The position numbers were made by a program, and so were the translations under genes. The notes under the pieces were generated by a model. It did not search any database, had not been told where the DNA came from, and worked only from the letters and a program-made list of their open reading frames with translations. A stretch of 64,000 nucleotides of DNA from Blastobasis lacticolella (Eukaryota > Arthropoda > Insecta > Lepidoptera > Blastobasidae), in the NCBI GenBank assembly GCA_905147135.1, contig LR990060.1, positions 15,082,001-15,146,000 of the forward strand, written 5' to 3'. Position 1 is the stretch's first letter, and every line of letters begins with the position of its first letter. Shown here in pieces: positions 19,626-29,080 of the stretch.

Positions 19626-21695
19626 CTAGTTTAAAGAGTGACCCTTTTTGTTTATTAACAAATCGGCACTCTGGTCATATCTACCTACGGTAGGAGAAAT
19701 CAATAAATCAATATGGTACGCTAACATTGTAGCCAGTTTGACTTTGTACCTACGTCGAAGATACATAGTATCTTCTGTTAAAACTACTTTATCTGTAAAT
19801 TTATTACAGTCAAAAAAGGTAAATGCGTCTTTCTGACTGCAAGTCAAATTATACATCAAAGTATTCAACATGTGAATACGGTCATTTTCAGTATCATAAA
19901 CATTTTTTATGAAGGGAAATGCGCACAATACAATTTTTCCTGCAGACAATCCTTGCAACGCTTCAAAACCCTTGACTATATCATATTTTCGTACTTTAAG
20001 GCTATTACTTATTAAAATTATTATATTTACATTTTGATCTATGTGTTCTGAGTGTTGTAAGACTTTTTGGATAATACCGCTGTACGACAAATCAGGCATG
20101 CAATAATTGATTACTTTAGAATTCGTACAGTCGTTTAGTAACACGCCCATATTTTTACCTATTCGATCTGAAAAAACTAGAGTTCTCTGTGTCTGCACAT
20201 TAGTTCGCAATGTTTGCGTCGGCTTCGCGCTAGCAGGCCTGCTGGGTTTGCCGGGGATCGTGACGGTGGCGGCCGCGGGCACTCCGGCGGCGACGGAGGT
20301 GGCCCCGGGCGCCGCTGTATCGGGCGCGGGCCTGCAGGCGGTGGCCACGCGCGGCCGATCGGCGCGAGGCGGCGGCGCTCTCGGCGCGGCGCGCGGTGCC
20401 ACCCGCGGGGCCGGTCCGGGCTCGAGGATAGCGTGCTCGGTGGTGATGGCTCCCGCGGGCTGGATGTGGGCCGCGGGGGCCGTAGAGCGCGTCGATCTCC
20501 TTGCTATGGTGGCATAGGAGGTGGCCGCACCGGCCGGTGCGGCTGGGGCCTTGAATGGCCCGTCGACCGCGCCCGTCGACTTAGGGCGCGTTGTACTCCT
20601 CGCAGCGGCGGCATAAGATGTGGCCGCGACGGCCGGGGCGGCTGAAGCTTTGTGGGGCCCGACGACCGCAGGTACGATGTGAGCCGCAGTGGAAGAGGTG
20701 GACGCGAAGGCCGGGGAGGCCACGGCCTCACACCCGGCGACCGCGGGCTCGACGTTAACCGCGTGCGCCTCGGGGGCGACGACAGTGTTTTGCGGCCGGG
20801 GCGCGGGGCGCTGAAGCTGCGAAGCGACACACTCACATTCCCCTTCTTTGGCAGCCATCAGACGTTCGATCATGTCCGAGTTTTCATTTGACAATTTGAC
20901 CATTTCAGAGATAGCTTCTCTCCAAGTCATTATTTCACTCTGTGCAATTTTATATTTTCTATTTACTATATTTAAGTCTATTTGCAATTTTTTAATTTTT
21001 TTATACGTCTCGTGTGTCTCCGTGGTATGGGTTTGTTGCGCACGTACCAATTCTGAATTACATTCTTCAAAATCATTTCGTAACTGATTCGTTGTTTTGG
21101 ATAAGTGGTGAATAATTTTGTTTTGCCTTGATAACTTTACTTTATGATATGTCTTTTTCATACATTTTTTCAATTTAGGTACTCGTTTTGATTTTTTATT
21201 TCTATTTATGTTAAGTGAAGATGACGTGGATGTGGTCCAGGAATTGCAAGGGTCACAAGTGTTTCCAGACACTGTTTGATGATCATATTCTGGTTCTACT
21301 AGTTCATCGTACAGACACTGGGATATTTGTTGTGGGTCGCAAGACCGTCGCTGCTCATATTTTGTTATGACATTGTGAGCCTCGCTCAGAGCTAGCTCAA
21401 GTTCCGAGATTCTGCTCAAGGCACATGTGTAGTTCCTGTGACAGGTCTGCTGCTCTGCTAGTACGTTGCGTATCTCGTCTCTGTCCCTGGTTACTTCCAA
21501 GTACTCTTTATGCATAGAAGCAAGCTCACTCTTTAGCTGAGTGTTAGTGCCAATGACGTTTTGGATCTCTTGTTCTGCGTCTATGCGTTCCTCCAACAGC
21601 TGGTCGCAGAGAGTTTTGGAGCATTTCAGCTCGTCCAGCGCTAGCTGCAGCTTGCATTCGAGCTCCTCGCAGGCAGCGCGTCGTGTCTTCACCAT
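19626..21695 (-). CDS. LINE ORF1: coiled-coil, Ala/Pro linker, SGNH-like domain, 689 aa
   Basis: This is the presumed RNA-binding/chaperone protein of the same element. Residues 1-115 are a Leu/Glu-rich coiled coil, followed by a Cys/Ser/Thr-rich spacer (120-165), a Lys/Arg-rich stretch (166-195) that could bind nucleic acid, and a second coiled coil (195-285). Residues 300-495 form an Ala/Pro linker encoded by GC-rich DNA and containing two ~32-residue imperfect repeats (around 345-372 and 378-404, sharing AAPA.AATSYA). The C-terminus (505-665) has the layout of an SGNH/GDSL-esterase-like ORF1 domain (VFSDRIGKNMG, IIILISNSL, IVLCAFPFI, MYLRRRYKVKLATMLAYHI). The usual catalytic Ser (GDS) reads SDR, and no catalytic His is evident near the end, so it is probably non-enzymatic. 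No CCHC knuckle is seen. Confidence 0.85.
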   Translation of the reverse strand: MVKTRRAACEELECKLQLALDELKCSKTLCDQLLEERIDAEQEIQNVIGTNTQLKSELASMHKEYLEVTRDRDEIRNVLAEQQTCHRNYTCALSRISELELALSEAHNVITKYEQRRSCDPQQISQCLYDELVEPEYDHQTVSGNTCDPCNSWTTSTSSSLNINRNKKSKRVPKLKKCMKKTYHKVKLSRQNKIIHHLSKTTNQLRNDFEECNSELVRAQQTHTTETHETYKKIKKLQIDLNIVNRKYKIAQSEIMTWREAISEMVKLSNENSDMIERLMAAKEGECECVASQLQRPAPRPQNTVVAPEAHAVNVEPAVAGCEAVASPAFASTSSTAAHIVPAVVGPHKASAAPAVAATSYAAAARSTTRPKSTGAVDGPFKAPAAPAGAATSYATIARRSTRSTAPAAHIQPAGAITTEHAILEPGPAPRVAPRAAPRAPPPRADRPRVATACRPAPDTAAPGATSVAAGVPAAATVTIPGKPSRPASAKPTQTLRTNVQTQRTLVFSDRIGKNMGVLLNDCTNSKVINYCMPDLSYSGIIQKVLQHSEHIDQNVNIIILISNSLKVRKYDIVKGFEALQGLSAGKIVLCAFPFIKNVYDTENDRIHMLNTLMYNLTCSQKDAFTFFDCNKFTDKVVLTEDTMYLRRRYKVKLATMLAYHIDLLISPTVGRYDQSADLLINKKGHSLN

Positions 21696-22975
21696 ATTTG
21701 AATGTAGTCGTCTATACTGGTCGGCCTGAAACTGACAACAAACCGAGACAGCAGAAATTCCAACACGAATATTAGGTATTAGGGAGGAATGCGCGAAGCT
21801 ACCTTTAATAATTAATCAATTAATACCTATAAAATGGCAAACAAACAATATAATGCGAATCTAGCTATCTACTTTACAAAATATAATATAATTATGGCAA
21901 AGTCCTCCACTGTTGTGGAGAAGGCTCTAGTCAAGTAATTATTTACCAACTAACTGGCAAACAAACAGTAATATAGCCTGTTAACTATCTATCTACCTAA
22001 CAAAATATTATATGTTATTTCAAAGCTCGTTACTGATATTAATATGGTCAATCTATGACTTAGTACCTACGAACTATAGCCAACAAACAGCAATACAATT
22101 TGCTAATTTAGCTGAGCCATCCCCAATTTATGGTCCTATCTAATATCTATCTATAAGCAGACAATGAAAAAGTAGTTTTATGAGGTAGGGTAAATCCAAT
22201 TTAGGAGACCCTATTACCACAATATTCTACTAACTACTAGTAATACCTACAAATATTAGGTAAGTATCTGTAATCAGTGAATCACTTATCAGTCTACACC
22301 CAGGTACCCACCCACTTTACAACGCAAATGGCATAAAAAATAGAAAAAGTAAAGTAAGATAAATACAGCGGAAAAACTAAACAGGGGAAAGGTAGACGTT
22401 ATATAATGAATTAAAGTTAAAGTTAGTGGAGAGGTCTTAGAATGAAGGGGAAAAAAATAAAATAAGATCTATGTTCCGACAAGATGCGTTCTCTTCTTTG
22501 TTATCAGTCCCGGGTCAACGACCGCGGCTTTGCAATCTGTTAGATACCTACGAGTGCAACACCTATCGCACAGGTACTCACTCACCGGTAGTAATAACAA
22601 TCAATCAAGAATGAATACGTTTAATAGGTACGTAGGTGTAGAAAGATAGTTGCAATCTGTTTTGAAAATTATACAAGTCCTTAACAAAATGACCTATTCC
22701 AAATATTTAACAACGTAAATCGATAGGCCTAATTAAATATGTGCGTGGAAGTTAATAAAAATATCAAAACAAAACTATACTCGCCTTTTTTGTAGTCCTC
22801 TGATTTCGGTCGAACAAAGGCGACCGTTACAACTTTAGTGTAGTTGTAATAACTTATTTGCCACGAACACTGGCACCACAGAAATCGTAATACTTATTTA
22901 TTATTATAAACTGTCACAAATTAATTGCTAGTTGAAACTTATTAACAATTATAACTATTTTTAAAACAAATTAAT
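21696..22975 (-). promoter_or_regulatory. LINE 5' leader with ~121-bp repeats
   Basis: Non-coding sequence upstream of ORF1. Three diverged units, each beginning near ggcaaacaaac (21836, 21956, ~22079 on the plus strand), are spaced 120 and ~123 bp apart and share tagctatctac- and caaaatatta-like phrases. By analogy with other LINEs with repeated 5' monomers it could hold an internal promoter; that is inference. The part beyond ~22300 is AT-rich and otherwise unremarkable. Confidence 0.5.
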
Positions 22976-22984
22976 TGACGAGTA

Positions 22985-23295
22985 CACAATTTAACGTCTT
23001 AACCCGGGTATTTCCAACTACCCTCCTTCCAACCGTATTAGACAAGGTCATTCGCCTCTGAAGCGATAACCCTAACCAAACAAAGGTAACTTCTCCTTCT
23101 CTTACTAAGCGTTTTGCATCCACTTTTCTTATGCGCACTGCAAAGGACTGGAACTCTCTACCTGAGTCATTGTTCCCCGATACGTATAACCTTGGGGTCT
23201 TCAAATCAAGAGTGAATAGGTATCTTCTAGGCACGCATGCTACATCCTCGACCTCATCGTCGCTTTCCATCAGGTGAGTTGAGGTCTAATGCAAT
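22985..23295 (+). pseudogene. LINE family J 3' end
   Basis: The plus strand reads [20 protein letters not shown] then [20 protein letters not shown] and ends at tttccatcaggtgagttgag. This is the C-terminus of a 5'-truncated non-LTR element. The same tail flanks the LINE insertion at 48927-51290. Confidence 0.75.
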
Positions 23296-23297
23296 TA

Positions 23298-23556
23298 TCA
23301 TCATCACAGCCCATAACAGTCCACTGCAGGACTTAGGGCCTCTCCCACAAAAAGGGAGGTTATTGCCATAATCTCCACGCTTGGCTGGCGGGTTGGAGAT
23401 CGCAGTGTTATAATATAACAATGGAAAATGCTGCTGCCCATTTTCCAGACTACGGAGGCGCTTAGATCTTTTGCCTCGAAAACATTAGTCGCCTTGTACG
23501 ACACCCACGAGTGTAAGAGGTTGGTTCTATTCTACTCTGCCGGACACCACACGGCC
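23298..23556 (-). repeat. Family A copy, full length
   Basis: Complete A element, ATC-rich tip at left, ggccgtgtgg end at right. Highly similar to 431-690. It directly follows the family J tail. Confidence 0.8.
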
Positions 23557-23639
23557 GAAAAATGAAAAAAAATAAAAGGTAAGATTTACCGATAGGCATA
23601 CTTTTCCAGATTTTCTCTGCGAAAACCGGAGCGTGCAAA

Positions 23640-24060
23640 TTTTCCTCTTCAAACTGTAAATGCTTAGTTTCCTTCGATCAATAGGTGTGATTTGGCAATT
23701 AATTTCGCATCGCTAACAAGTGTAACGACACGATAGTATTTACTATGAGGACGCGAGAAATGACAGCGTTACACCTCGTAAATAATATAATTTAAAAATC
23801 ATTTTAGCAACAGCATAAACTGTGCTTTTAGCACGTGTTGTCTCGTGATCTAAATTTTAATGTTTCTTTATCTAAACTGGCTTCTGAACAGGTTGTGTTT
23901 TTACTGCATCGTGGCTGCTATATTGTCTATATTCGTCACTCATGGTTAGAGTTGCCAAAACGTTTCAATAAGAATATAGGAGATTTCCATTTAGGCTGTC
24001 AAAAAAATAGTAACCATACACCTCAAAATATAGTATCCCTTATTTATGATTTCTAAGCAA
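23640..24060 (-). repeat. Dispersed repeat Z, long copy
   Basis: The reverse complement matches 28770-29080 (gcagtaa, acaacctgttcagaagcc, tgttagcgatgcg, tgacagcgttacac in complement). Its distal part also matches 62020-62115 (gatactatattttg, gaaatctcctatatt). Probably an old transposon of unknown class. Confidence 0.65.
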
Positions 24061-24079
24061 ATATAGTACAATTTTTACT

Positions 24080-24338
24080 GGCCGTGTGGTGTCCGGCAGA
24101 GTAGAATAGCACCAACCCCTTACACTCGTGGGTGTCGTACAAGGCAACTAATGTTTTCGAGGCTAAAGATGAAGAGTCTCCGTAGTCTGGAAAATGGGCA
24201 GCAGCATTTTCCATTGTTATATTTAAACACTGCGATCTCCAACCCGCCTGCCAAGCGTGGAGATTATGGCAATAACCTCCCCTTTCGTGGGAGAGGCCCT
24301 AAGTCCTGCAGTGGACTGTTACGGGCTGTGATGATGAT
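24080..24338 (+). repeat. Family A copy, full length
   Basis: Complete plus-strand A element ending ctgtgatgatgatag. A further inverted 30-bp scrap of the A 5' end lies at 24365-24394. Confidence 0.8.
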
Positions 24339-24649
24339 AGTACACTTTGTACTTGACTTGTCGAAAGGGTTGGTGCTATTCTACCGGGCACCACTTGATA
24401 AAATGCTTAAAAAATTTGAATTACCTAGGTATGTAGGTACTTTTTATATACTTGGAAAAAGTATATTTTTTTACCAAATGACTCTTACCCGAAGAAAGTG
24501 TTGCCGCTGTATTGTATGGCTTTTGGCAAGGCAGGTCATTTTCTTGAAAAGTCAATTTAGAGGAACGTCATGTTCGTTCCAAGTCATTCTTTTGTTACGT
24601 CGTCTTTTTACATTGCAACAGGTTTTTCTAGTGCTTCTTCTAAAACGAT

Positions 24650-25260
24650 CCTTATGAAAAAATTCATACTGACTGAGTTCCTGTAGCAGTACAATGTTAT
24701 GATATAAACATGAGGATCTGATGGTAGAGTCAGGAGGTAGACAGTGGAACTCTTCGACCATTACTAGTAACGCCGTTGAGTTTGGACACATTTGGTTAGT
24801 TTTGACGAGTTCTATGCAGTACGTTTGATGACGAGGGTCTGACGTTACTGTCAAGAGGTGAAGAGAAGAGTTCAACTGTCCACCTTCTGTCTTCATTGTC
24901 AGGTCGTCGACGCTAAGCATACTGTATAGAACTGTTCAAGAGTAATCAAATTAGGGACTCCATCATCGGGCCCTCGTCTTCAAGCATACTGTATAGAACT
25001 TCAAAACTAACCAACTGAGTCACAACTCGATTTGGTTACTGGTAACGGTTGAAGAGTTCCTCTTTCGACCTCTTGACATACATTAGACCCTCGTCACCAA
25101 GCATGTTATGAAGTACTATTCAACGCAATTAAATGTGTCCAAACTCGACGGCATTCCTAGTAACGGTTGATGAGTTCTGTCCACTTCCTGACTCACACAC
25201 ATCACAGGAACTCAGCATGTGTGTAAACTTTCATAAGGATCGGTTGAGAAGATGTACTTG
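24650..25260. repeat. Degenerate ~120-bp tandem repeat region
   Basis: Several diverged units share phrases such as caagcatactgtatagaact, ctagtaacggttgatgag and caactcga. Related text occurs at 37530-37650 (acaatgcaatgttatgat, gatctgatgatgg). ORFs here are not conserved between units. Confidence 0.5.
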
Positions 25261-25391
25261 AAAACTGTCCCAATGTAAAACGATGACTGCACCAGAAAAC
25301 GACGTGCCTCGAAGTTGACTCTTCAAGAAAATGATCTGCCTTGCCAAAAGGCTAAAATATAGTAGATTTGGCTACAAGTATTGGCTATTGA

Positions 25392-25649
25392 GCGTGTGGT
25401 GTCCGGCAGAATAGAATAGCACCAACCCCTAACACTCGTGGGTGTCGTACAAGGCGACTAATGTTCTCGAGGCAAAAGATCTAGGATCTCCGTAAGCTGG
25501 AAAATGGGCAGCAGCGTTTTCCATACTTTTATTTAAAACACTGCGATCTCCAACCCGCCTGCCAAGCGTGGAGATTATGGCAATAAGCTCCCTTTTCGTG
25601 GGACAGGCCCCTAGTCCTGCAGTGGACTGTTATGAGCTGTGATGATGAT
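25392..25649 (+). repeat. Family A copy, full length
   Basis: Complete but more diverged: starts agcgtgtggtgtccggcaga and has ggacaggcccctagtcctgc in place of the usual ggagaggccctaagtcctgc. Confidence 0.75.
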
Positions 25650-25734
25650 TGGCTATTTTCCAACAGTATCTATATAGTATCTTGACCCAGAATAAGTGCA
25701 GGATACAAAAATGCAGTGCATTAGTATTATATTG

Positions 25735-25815
25735 TTCATTTGGCAATCCTACTCACGGCAAAATGTTGCGTTGAGTAGAAAAGTGTCGAGAGTGCAGCTG
25801 AAACAAAAAATACCT
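25735..25815 (-). repeat. Repeat Z, exon-like core
   Basis: Minus strand: ttttttgtttcag, then ctgcactctcgacacttttc, then a gtgagtagg. It aligns with 28708-28775 (plus). The core is bounded by splice-site-like sequences in both copies. Confidence 0.5.
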
Positions 25816-25924
25816 TCACAAGACCGTAAACTGTACAGTCTCCGGGTCTCCAGGTGGCACACCTGATGAGTGGCAAGCTCCTTGCGATGCCTGTTTGACT
25901 AGCATCAAAGTACATAACTGTCAC

Positions 25925-26000
25925 CAATCCAGTGCCCGGACTCTGCGTGCGTTGCTTAACATTCGTTATCGGTCCCGCAAGATCGCTGCCACTAAACCAG
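25925..26000 (-). repeat. 5S-like SINE family, head fragment
   Basis: Minus strand: ggtttagtggcagcgatctt, ggaccgataacgaatgttaa, then gcaacgcacgcagagtccgg and gcactggattggtgacag. It resembles the 5S rRNA internal control region. Confidence 0.65.
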
Positions 26001-26194
26001 GGGCTCTATTTCGAACGAGTGTCAAATGTAATTTTCGGCGTGAAAAATTCATTATTTTTTAAATAAGATCGGATATACCGATAGAGTACGGTTCAAAAAT
26101 AGAGAAAATCATCATCACAATATCGAATTATTCATGCTGAAAATAAAAATTGTACCGTTCGAATTAAGGTCAGCAATTCAAAACTAGGGCCAAA

Positions 26195-26575
26195 GAACCT
26201 ATTCTAATAGGATGTCGAGTTACTATACAATACACTTACACCATAACATATTCATAGCAACAATCATGTGAGACAAGACACACCCTCATTACAATACAAG
26301 AGTGTTTAAAAATACACTCAAATGACGTAGGAGGCTTGCAGTGACGCTACAATTTGATGAATGGTGCAAACGGTTGCGCGTATGGAATGCGCTGTGGAAT
26401 ATTACATGGCTTGCGAGACCGATAACGAAAGTTAAGCAACGCATACAGTCCGGGAACTGGATGGGTGACCGAGCGCACTTTGAGGCTTCGAAAGTTCGAC
26501 AAGTGGAACTTCAGCACCGCAACGAGCTCGTTACTCATTAGTTCCACCTAATACCGTTTCCTAAGCGAAGTTCGA
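26195..26575 (+). mobile_element. 5S-like SINE family, long copy
   Basis: The core (26413-26480) reads gaccgataacgaaagttaag, caacgca, then ggaactggatgggtgaccga. Both blocks closely match the eukaryotic 5S rRNA control region (CCGATCACCGAAGTTAAGCAAC and TACTTGGATGGGTGACCG). The 5' part matches 28330-28480 in complement (acacatcatgtgagac-like, gtttaaaaatacactc, tttgatgaatggtgcaaacg). It is not a 5S gene, because the rest of the rRNA is absent. It is best read as a 5S-derived SINE or a 5S-tagged transposon. Confidence 0.7.
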
Positions 26576-26788
26576 TGGCCGATGGGGCAGTAAAGATCTC
26601 GAGTGGCGTCCACGTATCGGAAGATGCAGCGTGGGTAGTCCTCCTACAAGGTGGACCGTAGACCTGATAAGGATCGCAGGTACCAGCTGGATGCAGAAAG
26701 CACAGGACCGGCCTTTGTGGAGATCTCTGGGGGAGGCCTATGCCCAGCAGTGGGCGTCTTCTGGCTGATATGATGATGATGATGATGT
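26569..26788 (+). pseudogene. RTE-like LINE 3' end
   Basis: Encodes the RTE C-terminal signature (GRWGSKDLEW-like, RRSVGSPPTRWTVDLIR-like, WRSLGEAYAQQWASSG) and ends in (GAT)n. It follows the 5S-like repeat directly. Confidence 0.75.
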
Positions 26789-26874
26789 AGCGTAGTTCTG
26801 TAATGTCTTACGCTAGGATCCTGAGATGGGTTTAAAAGACTCGGAAACCGATTGACACCTCGTGATAGATATTT

Positions 26875-26992
26875 ATTAATGTTGTGCTCTCGCGCACGAG
26901 GGCTGCCTTGACCATGTTCCAGGATTTGGCAGATAATTAAAGTGGAGAGACTGTCATCTGACCTCCGTGACCCTGCTACCAGGGGAACCTGT
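26875..26992 (-). mobile_element. SINE S1 3' fragment
   Basis: Contains gctctcgcgcacgagggctg, accatgttccaggatttggc and tctgacctccgtgaccctgc, the last ~115 bp of S1. Confidence 0.7.
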
Positions 26993-27002
26993 GGTAGATA
27001 GG

Positions 27003-27600
27003 ACTCTGTCAAGCCTGAGGAGTCCGCCTGAGTGAGTACCACCGCCTTATCTATTTCTGCCGCCAAGCAAGCAATGCTCGTATAATCGTGTTCCGGTTTG
27101 AAGGATAAGGTAGTTTTTTTTTTTTTTTTATGTCATACGGTAGGTAAACAGGCAAGCGGGCCACCTGATGGAAAGTGGTCACCACTGCCTATAGACATTA
27201 GCAACACCAAGAGTATCGCTAATGCGTTGCCCACCTCTATAACACGTTGCTCTGGCAGCAAAAAGCAAATGCCACTCCACTGCCAACGCCACGGTTCCCC
27301 AAATCCCCACCCCATGGAGCACTGGAAACCTTATTCACCGGCATAAACACAATACTATTTAAAAGAGTATTATTTAGCTGCGATATTCTGTAAGGTGGAG
27401 GTACTTCCCCAGTCGGGCGGCTCCAATTCGAACGAGATACCCCGCTATGCCCTACCTCTCTTAAATAGCGCAATTACAAGCATGAGGCTTTCATCTTAGT
27501 CCTCATAATGACAATGCACCTGCGGTTCTAAATTTTTGTTGCCTGCAACCTAAATGCATGAATCGTAGATGTTATGGAAGAAAGTTACAGCTTGAGAGAT
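27003..27600 (+). repeat. Family K copy split by family C
   Basis: The K blocks (actctgtcaagcctgaggag, gcctgagtgagtaccaccgc, gttccggtttgaaggataag) resume after the C element with gaggctttcatcttagtcct and gcctgcaacctaaatgcatg. Compare 4545-5050, where K is split by S2 at another site. Confidence 0.7.
27114..27466 (-). mobile_element. Family C SINE-like element, full length
   Basis: Begins (minus sense) gagaggtagggcatagcggg and ends with a poly(A) of ~14. Very close to 9229-9592. A weak B-box-like cgttcgaattgg lies near its 5' end, but no properly spaced A box is seen. Confidence 0.8.
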
Positions 27601-27700
27601 CGCTTGTACTGATAAGGCCGCCTTTGCTCATGTGTGTGTTCCTTGTTACTGTAAGTTTTATGAGCAATATAGTTTTTATCTATGCTGTATATATAAACAC
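27580..27700 (+). mobile_element. LINE 3' UTR fragment
   Basis: The phrases gagatcgcttgtactgataa, ggccgcctttgctcatgtgt and tatgagcaatatagttttta match the 3' UTR at 57070-57180. Confidence 0.55.
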
Positions 27701-27753
27701 TTTATGGGCTGTCTGTTCGTTTGTTACTGCGTAGAATAAAAAATATGAATTTT

Positions 27754-27995
27754 TGGACTTTATACGACCTTTTACGCGAGATTGAGAAGCCAGCCCAGTT
27801 CCTTCCAGACATAAATTCTTGGGACGTTCGACTTCACAGGCTTCCCGAAGCGTCTCGTCCGCTACAAAGAATCCGTGGATGATAAAATATTTAACTACCA
27901 ATACGTTGTGTGTGGATACACATCAGTAGCACGGGATATTTTATACGCAAACGCAAAGGTGGTAATTTGTCAACCATACATAAACATTTGCTCGC
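27754..27995 (+). repeat. Repeats T and Q adjoining
   Basis: The first half matches 15162-15300 and the second half matches 12955-13070. The 95-codon ORF that follows (27875-28162) overlaps Q and so is not considered a gene. Confidence 0.5.
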
Positions 27996-28149
27996 AAAGG
28001 TCGATCGGTGTGGATTATAATCACAAATATTATAATATCTATCACGGGGTGCCAATCGGCTCCCAAGACCTTCTCATTAAGATAGCTAACTTTCCAATCT
28101 CTTTGGTCCTAGAAGAAGACATCGGACGACTTCGATTGGAAAACGGTAT

Positions 28150-28480
28150 TACGAGGCACTAACTAACGTGTGGCGAGCTTGTTGCGGTGCTGACTTGCCT
28201 CAAAGTTCGCATCGGTCACCCATCCAGTTCACAACCTGTATGCGTTGCTTAACTTCCGTTATCGGTCTCGCAAACCACGTAATATTCCACTGTTACGCGC
28301 AACCGTTTGCACCATTCATCAAATGATAGTATGATCATATCGAGTGTATTTTTAAACGATCTCGTGATGAGGATGGGTGTGTCTGATATCACATGATTGT
28401 AGCTATAAATATGTTGTGGTGTATAAATGTGTGGTGTAGTAACTCGGTATCCTTTTAGAATAGCATACTGGGGCTCAATT
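28150..28480 (-). mobile_element. 5S-like SINE family, long copy
   Basis: Inverted relative to 26195-26575 and similar over most of its length. The minus strand has gcgagaccgataacggaagt, taagcaacgcatac and gaactggatgggtgaccgat. It differs by small indels within the TA-rich 5' part. Confidence 0.7.
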
Positions 28481-28689
28481 CTAGTGCAGATACACGTACA
28501 CACACACATTTTAAATAAATTTGGTTTATTTTTTAATGAAAACCAAATTTAGCTAACTACTGGTTACTAACTAACAGTTAATATTTTTGGCTATTGAAGA
28601 GCAGTATCTCTTAATACAAGCAAATCCAAGCTTAAAAAGAGGTTCCAGATACTGAATATTGTCGAACCTCAGCATCTAAACGAGCTCGC

Positions 28690-29080
28690 CACTTTTTGTT
28701 AAGGCCCTGTGACAGTATTTTTCGTTTCAGCTGCAGTCTCGTCACTTTTCTACTCGGCACAAGTCTACCGTGAGCGACGTATAGGCAATATAGCCAGCCA
28801 CGACGCAGTAAATACAACCTGTTCAGAAGCCTCTTCAGATATAGAAACATCAAAATTTAGGTCACGTTACCAAAACACGTGCCAAAAACACAGTTCCAGT
28901 TTAAGCTACAGCTACTAAAATGATTTTTAGATGATTTACGAGGTGTCACGCTGTCATTTCTAGCGCCCTCATAAAACTATTGTGTCGTTACACTTGTTAG
29001 CGATGCGTAATAACTGCGAAATCACACTTATTGATCGACGGAAACTATGTATTTACAGTTTGAATCAGTGTAGTGAGAGA
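28690..29080 (+). repeat. Dispersed repeat Z, long copy
   Basis: Plus-strand counterpart of 23640-24060. It includes the exon-like core 28725-28763 between tttcgtttcag and gtgagcgacg. A 69-codon ORF across it lacks a counterpart in the other copies. Confidence 0.6.

Larger units (their letters stand above)
16516..22975 (-). mobile_element. Apparently full-length non-LTR retrotransposon (CR1/Jockey-like)
   Basis: The minus strand carries, 5' to 3': a leader of ~1.2 kb, ORF1 (21695-19626), a 62-bp gap, ORF2 (19563-16603), a 76-bp 3' UTR and an 11-nt poly(A) (16516-16526). Both ORFs are uninterrupted and all key EN and RT motifs are present, so the copy is recent and perhaps active. The 5' boundary is not certain: a family J LINE fragment begins at ~22985, so the leader must end at or before that. 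I could not confirm a target duplication. An esterase-like ORF1 plus EEP endonuclease suggests a CR1/L2-type element, but the poly(A) tail is more Jockey-like. Confidence 0.85.

Noticed and set aside
20107..20836. Overlapping Ala/Gly/Arg-rich ORFs on both strands (136, 143 and 110 codons)
   Set aside because: They are shadows of the GC-rich linker of the LINE ORF1, where stop codons are rare in every frame.
26413..26480. A 5S rRNA gene
   Set aside because: Only the internal control blocks match; the helix I and terminal sequences of 5S rRNA are absent and the flanks are repetitive.
26772..26788. (GAT)n or (ATC)n runs as CRISPR-like or satellite arrays
   Set aside because: They are the short microsatellite tails of RTE-like and family A elements; no spacer-repeat structure exists in the window.
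27875..28162. A 95-codon host ORF
   Set aside because: Its start overlaps repeat Q (also at 12955-13070) and its end overlaps the 5S-like family.
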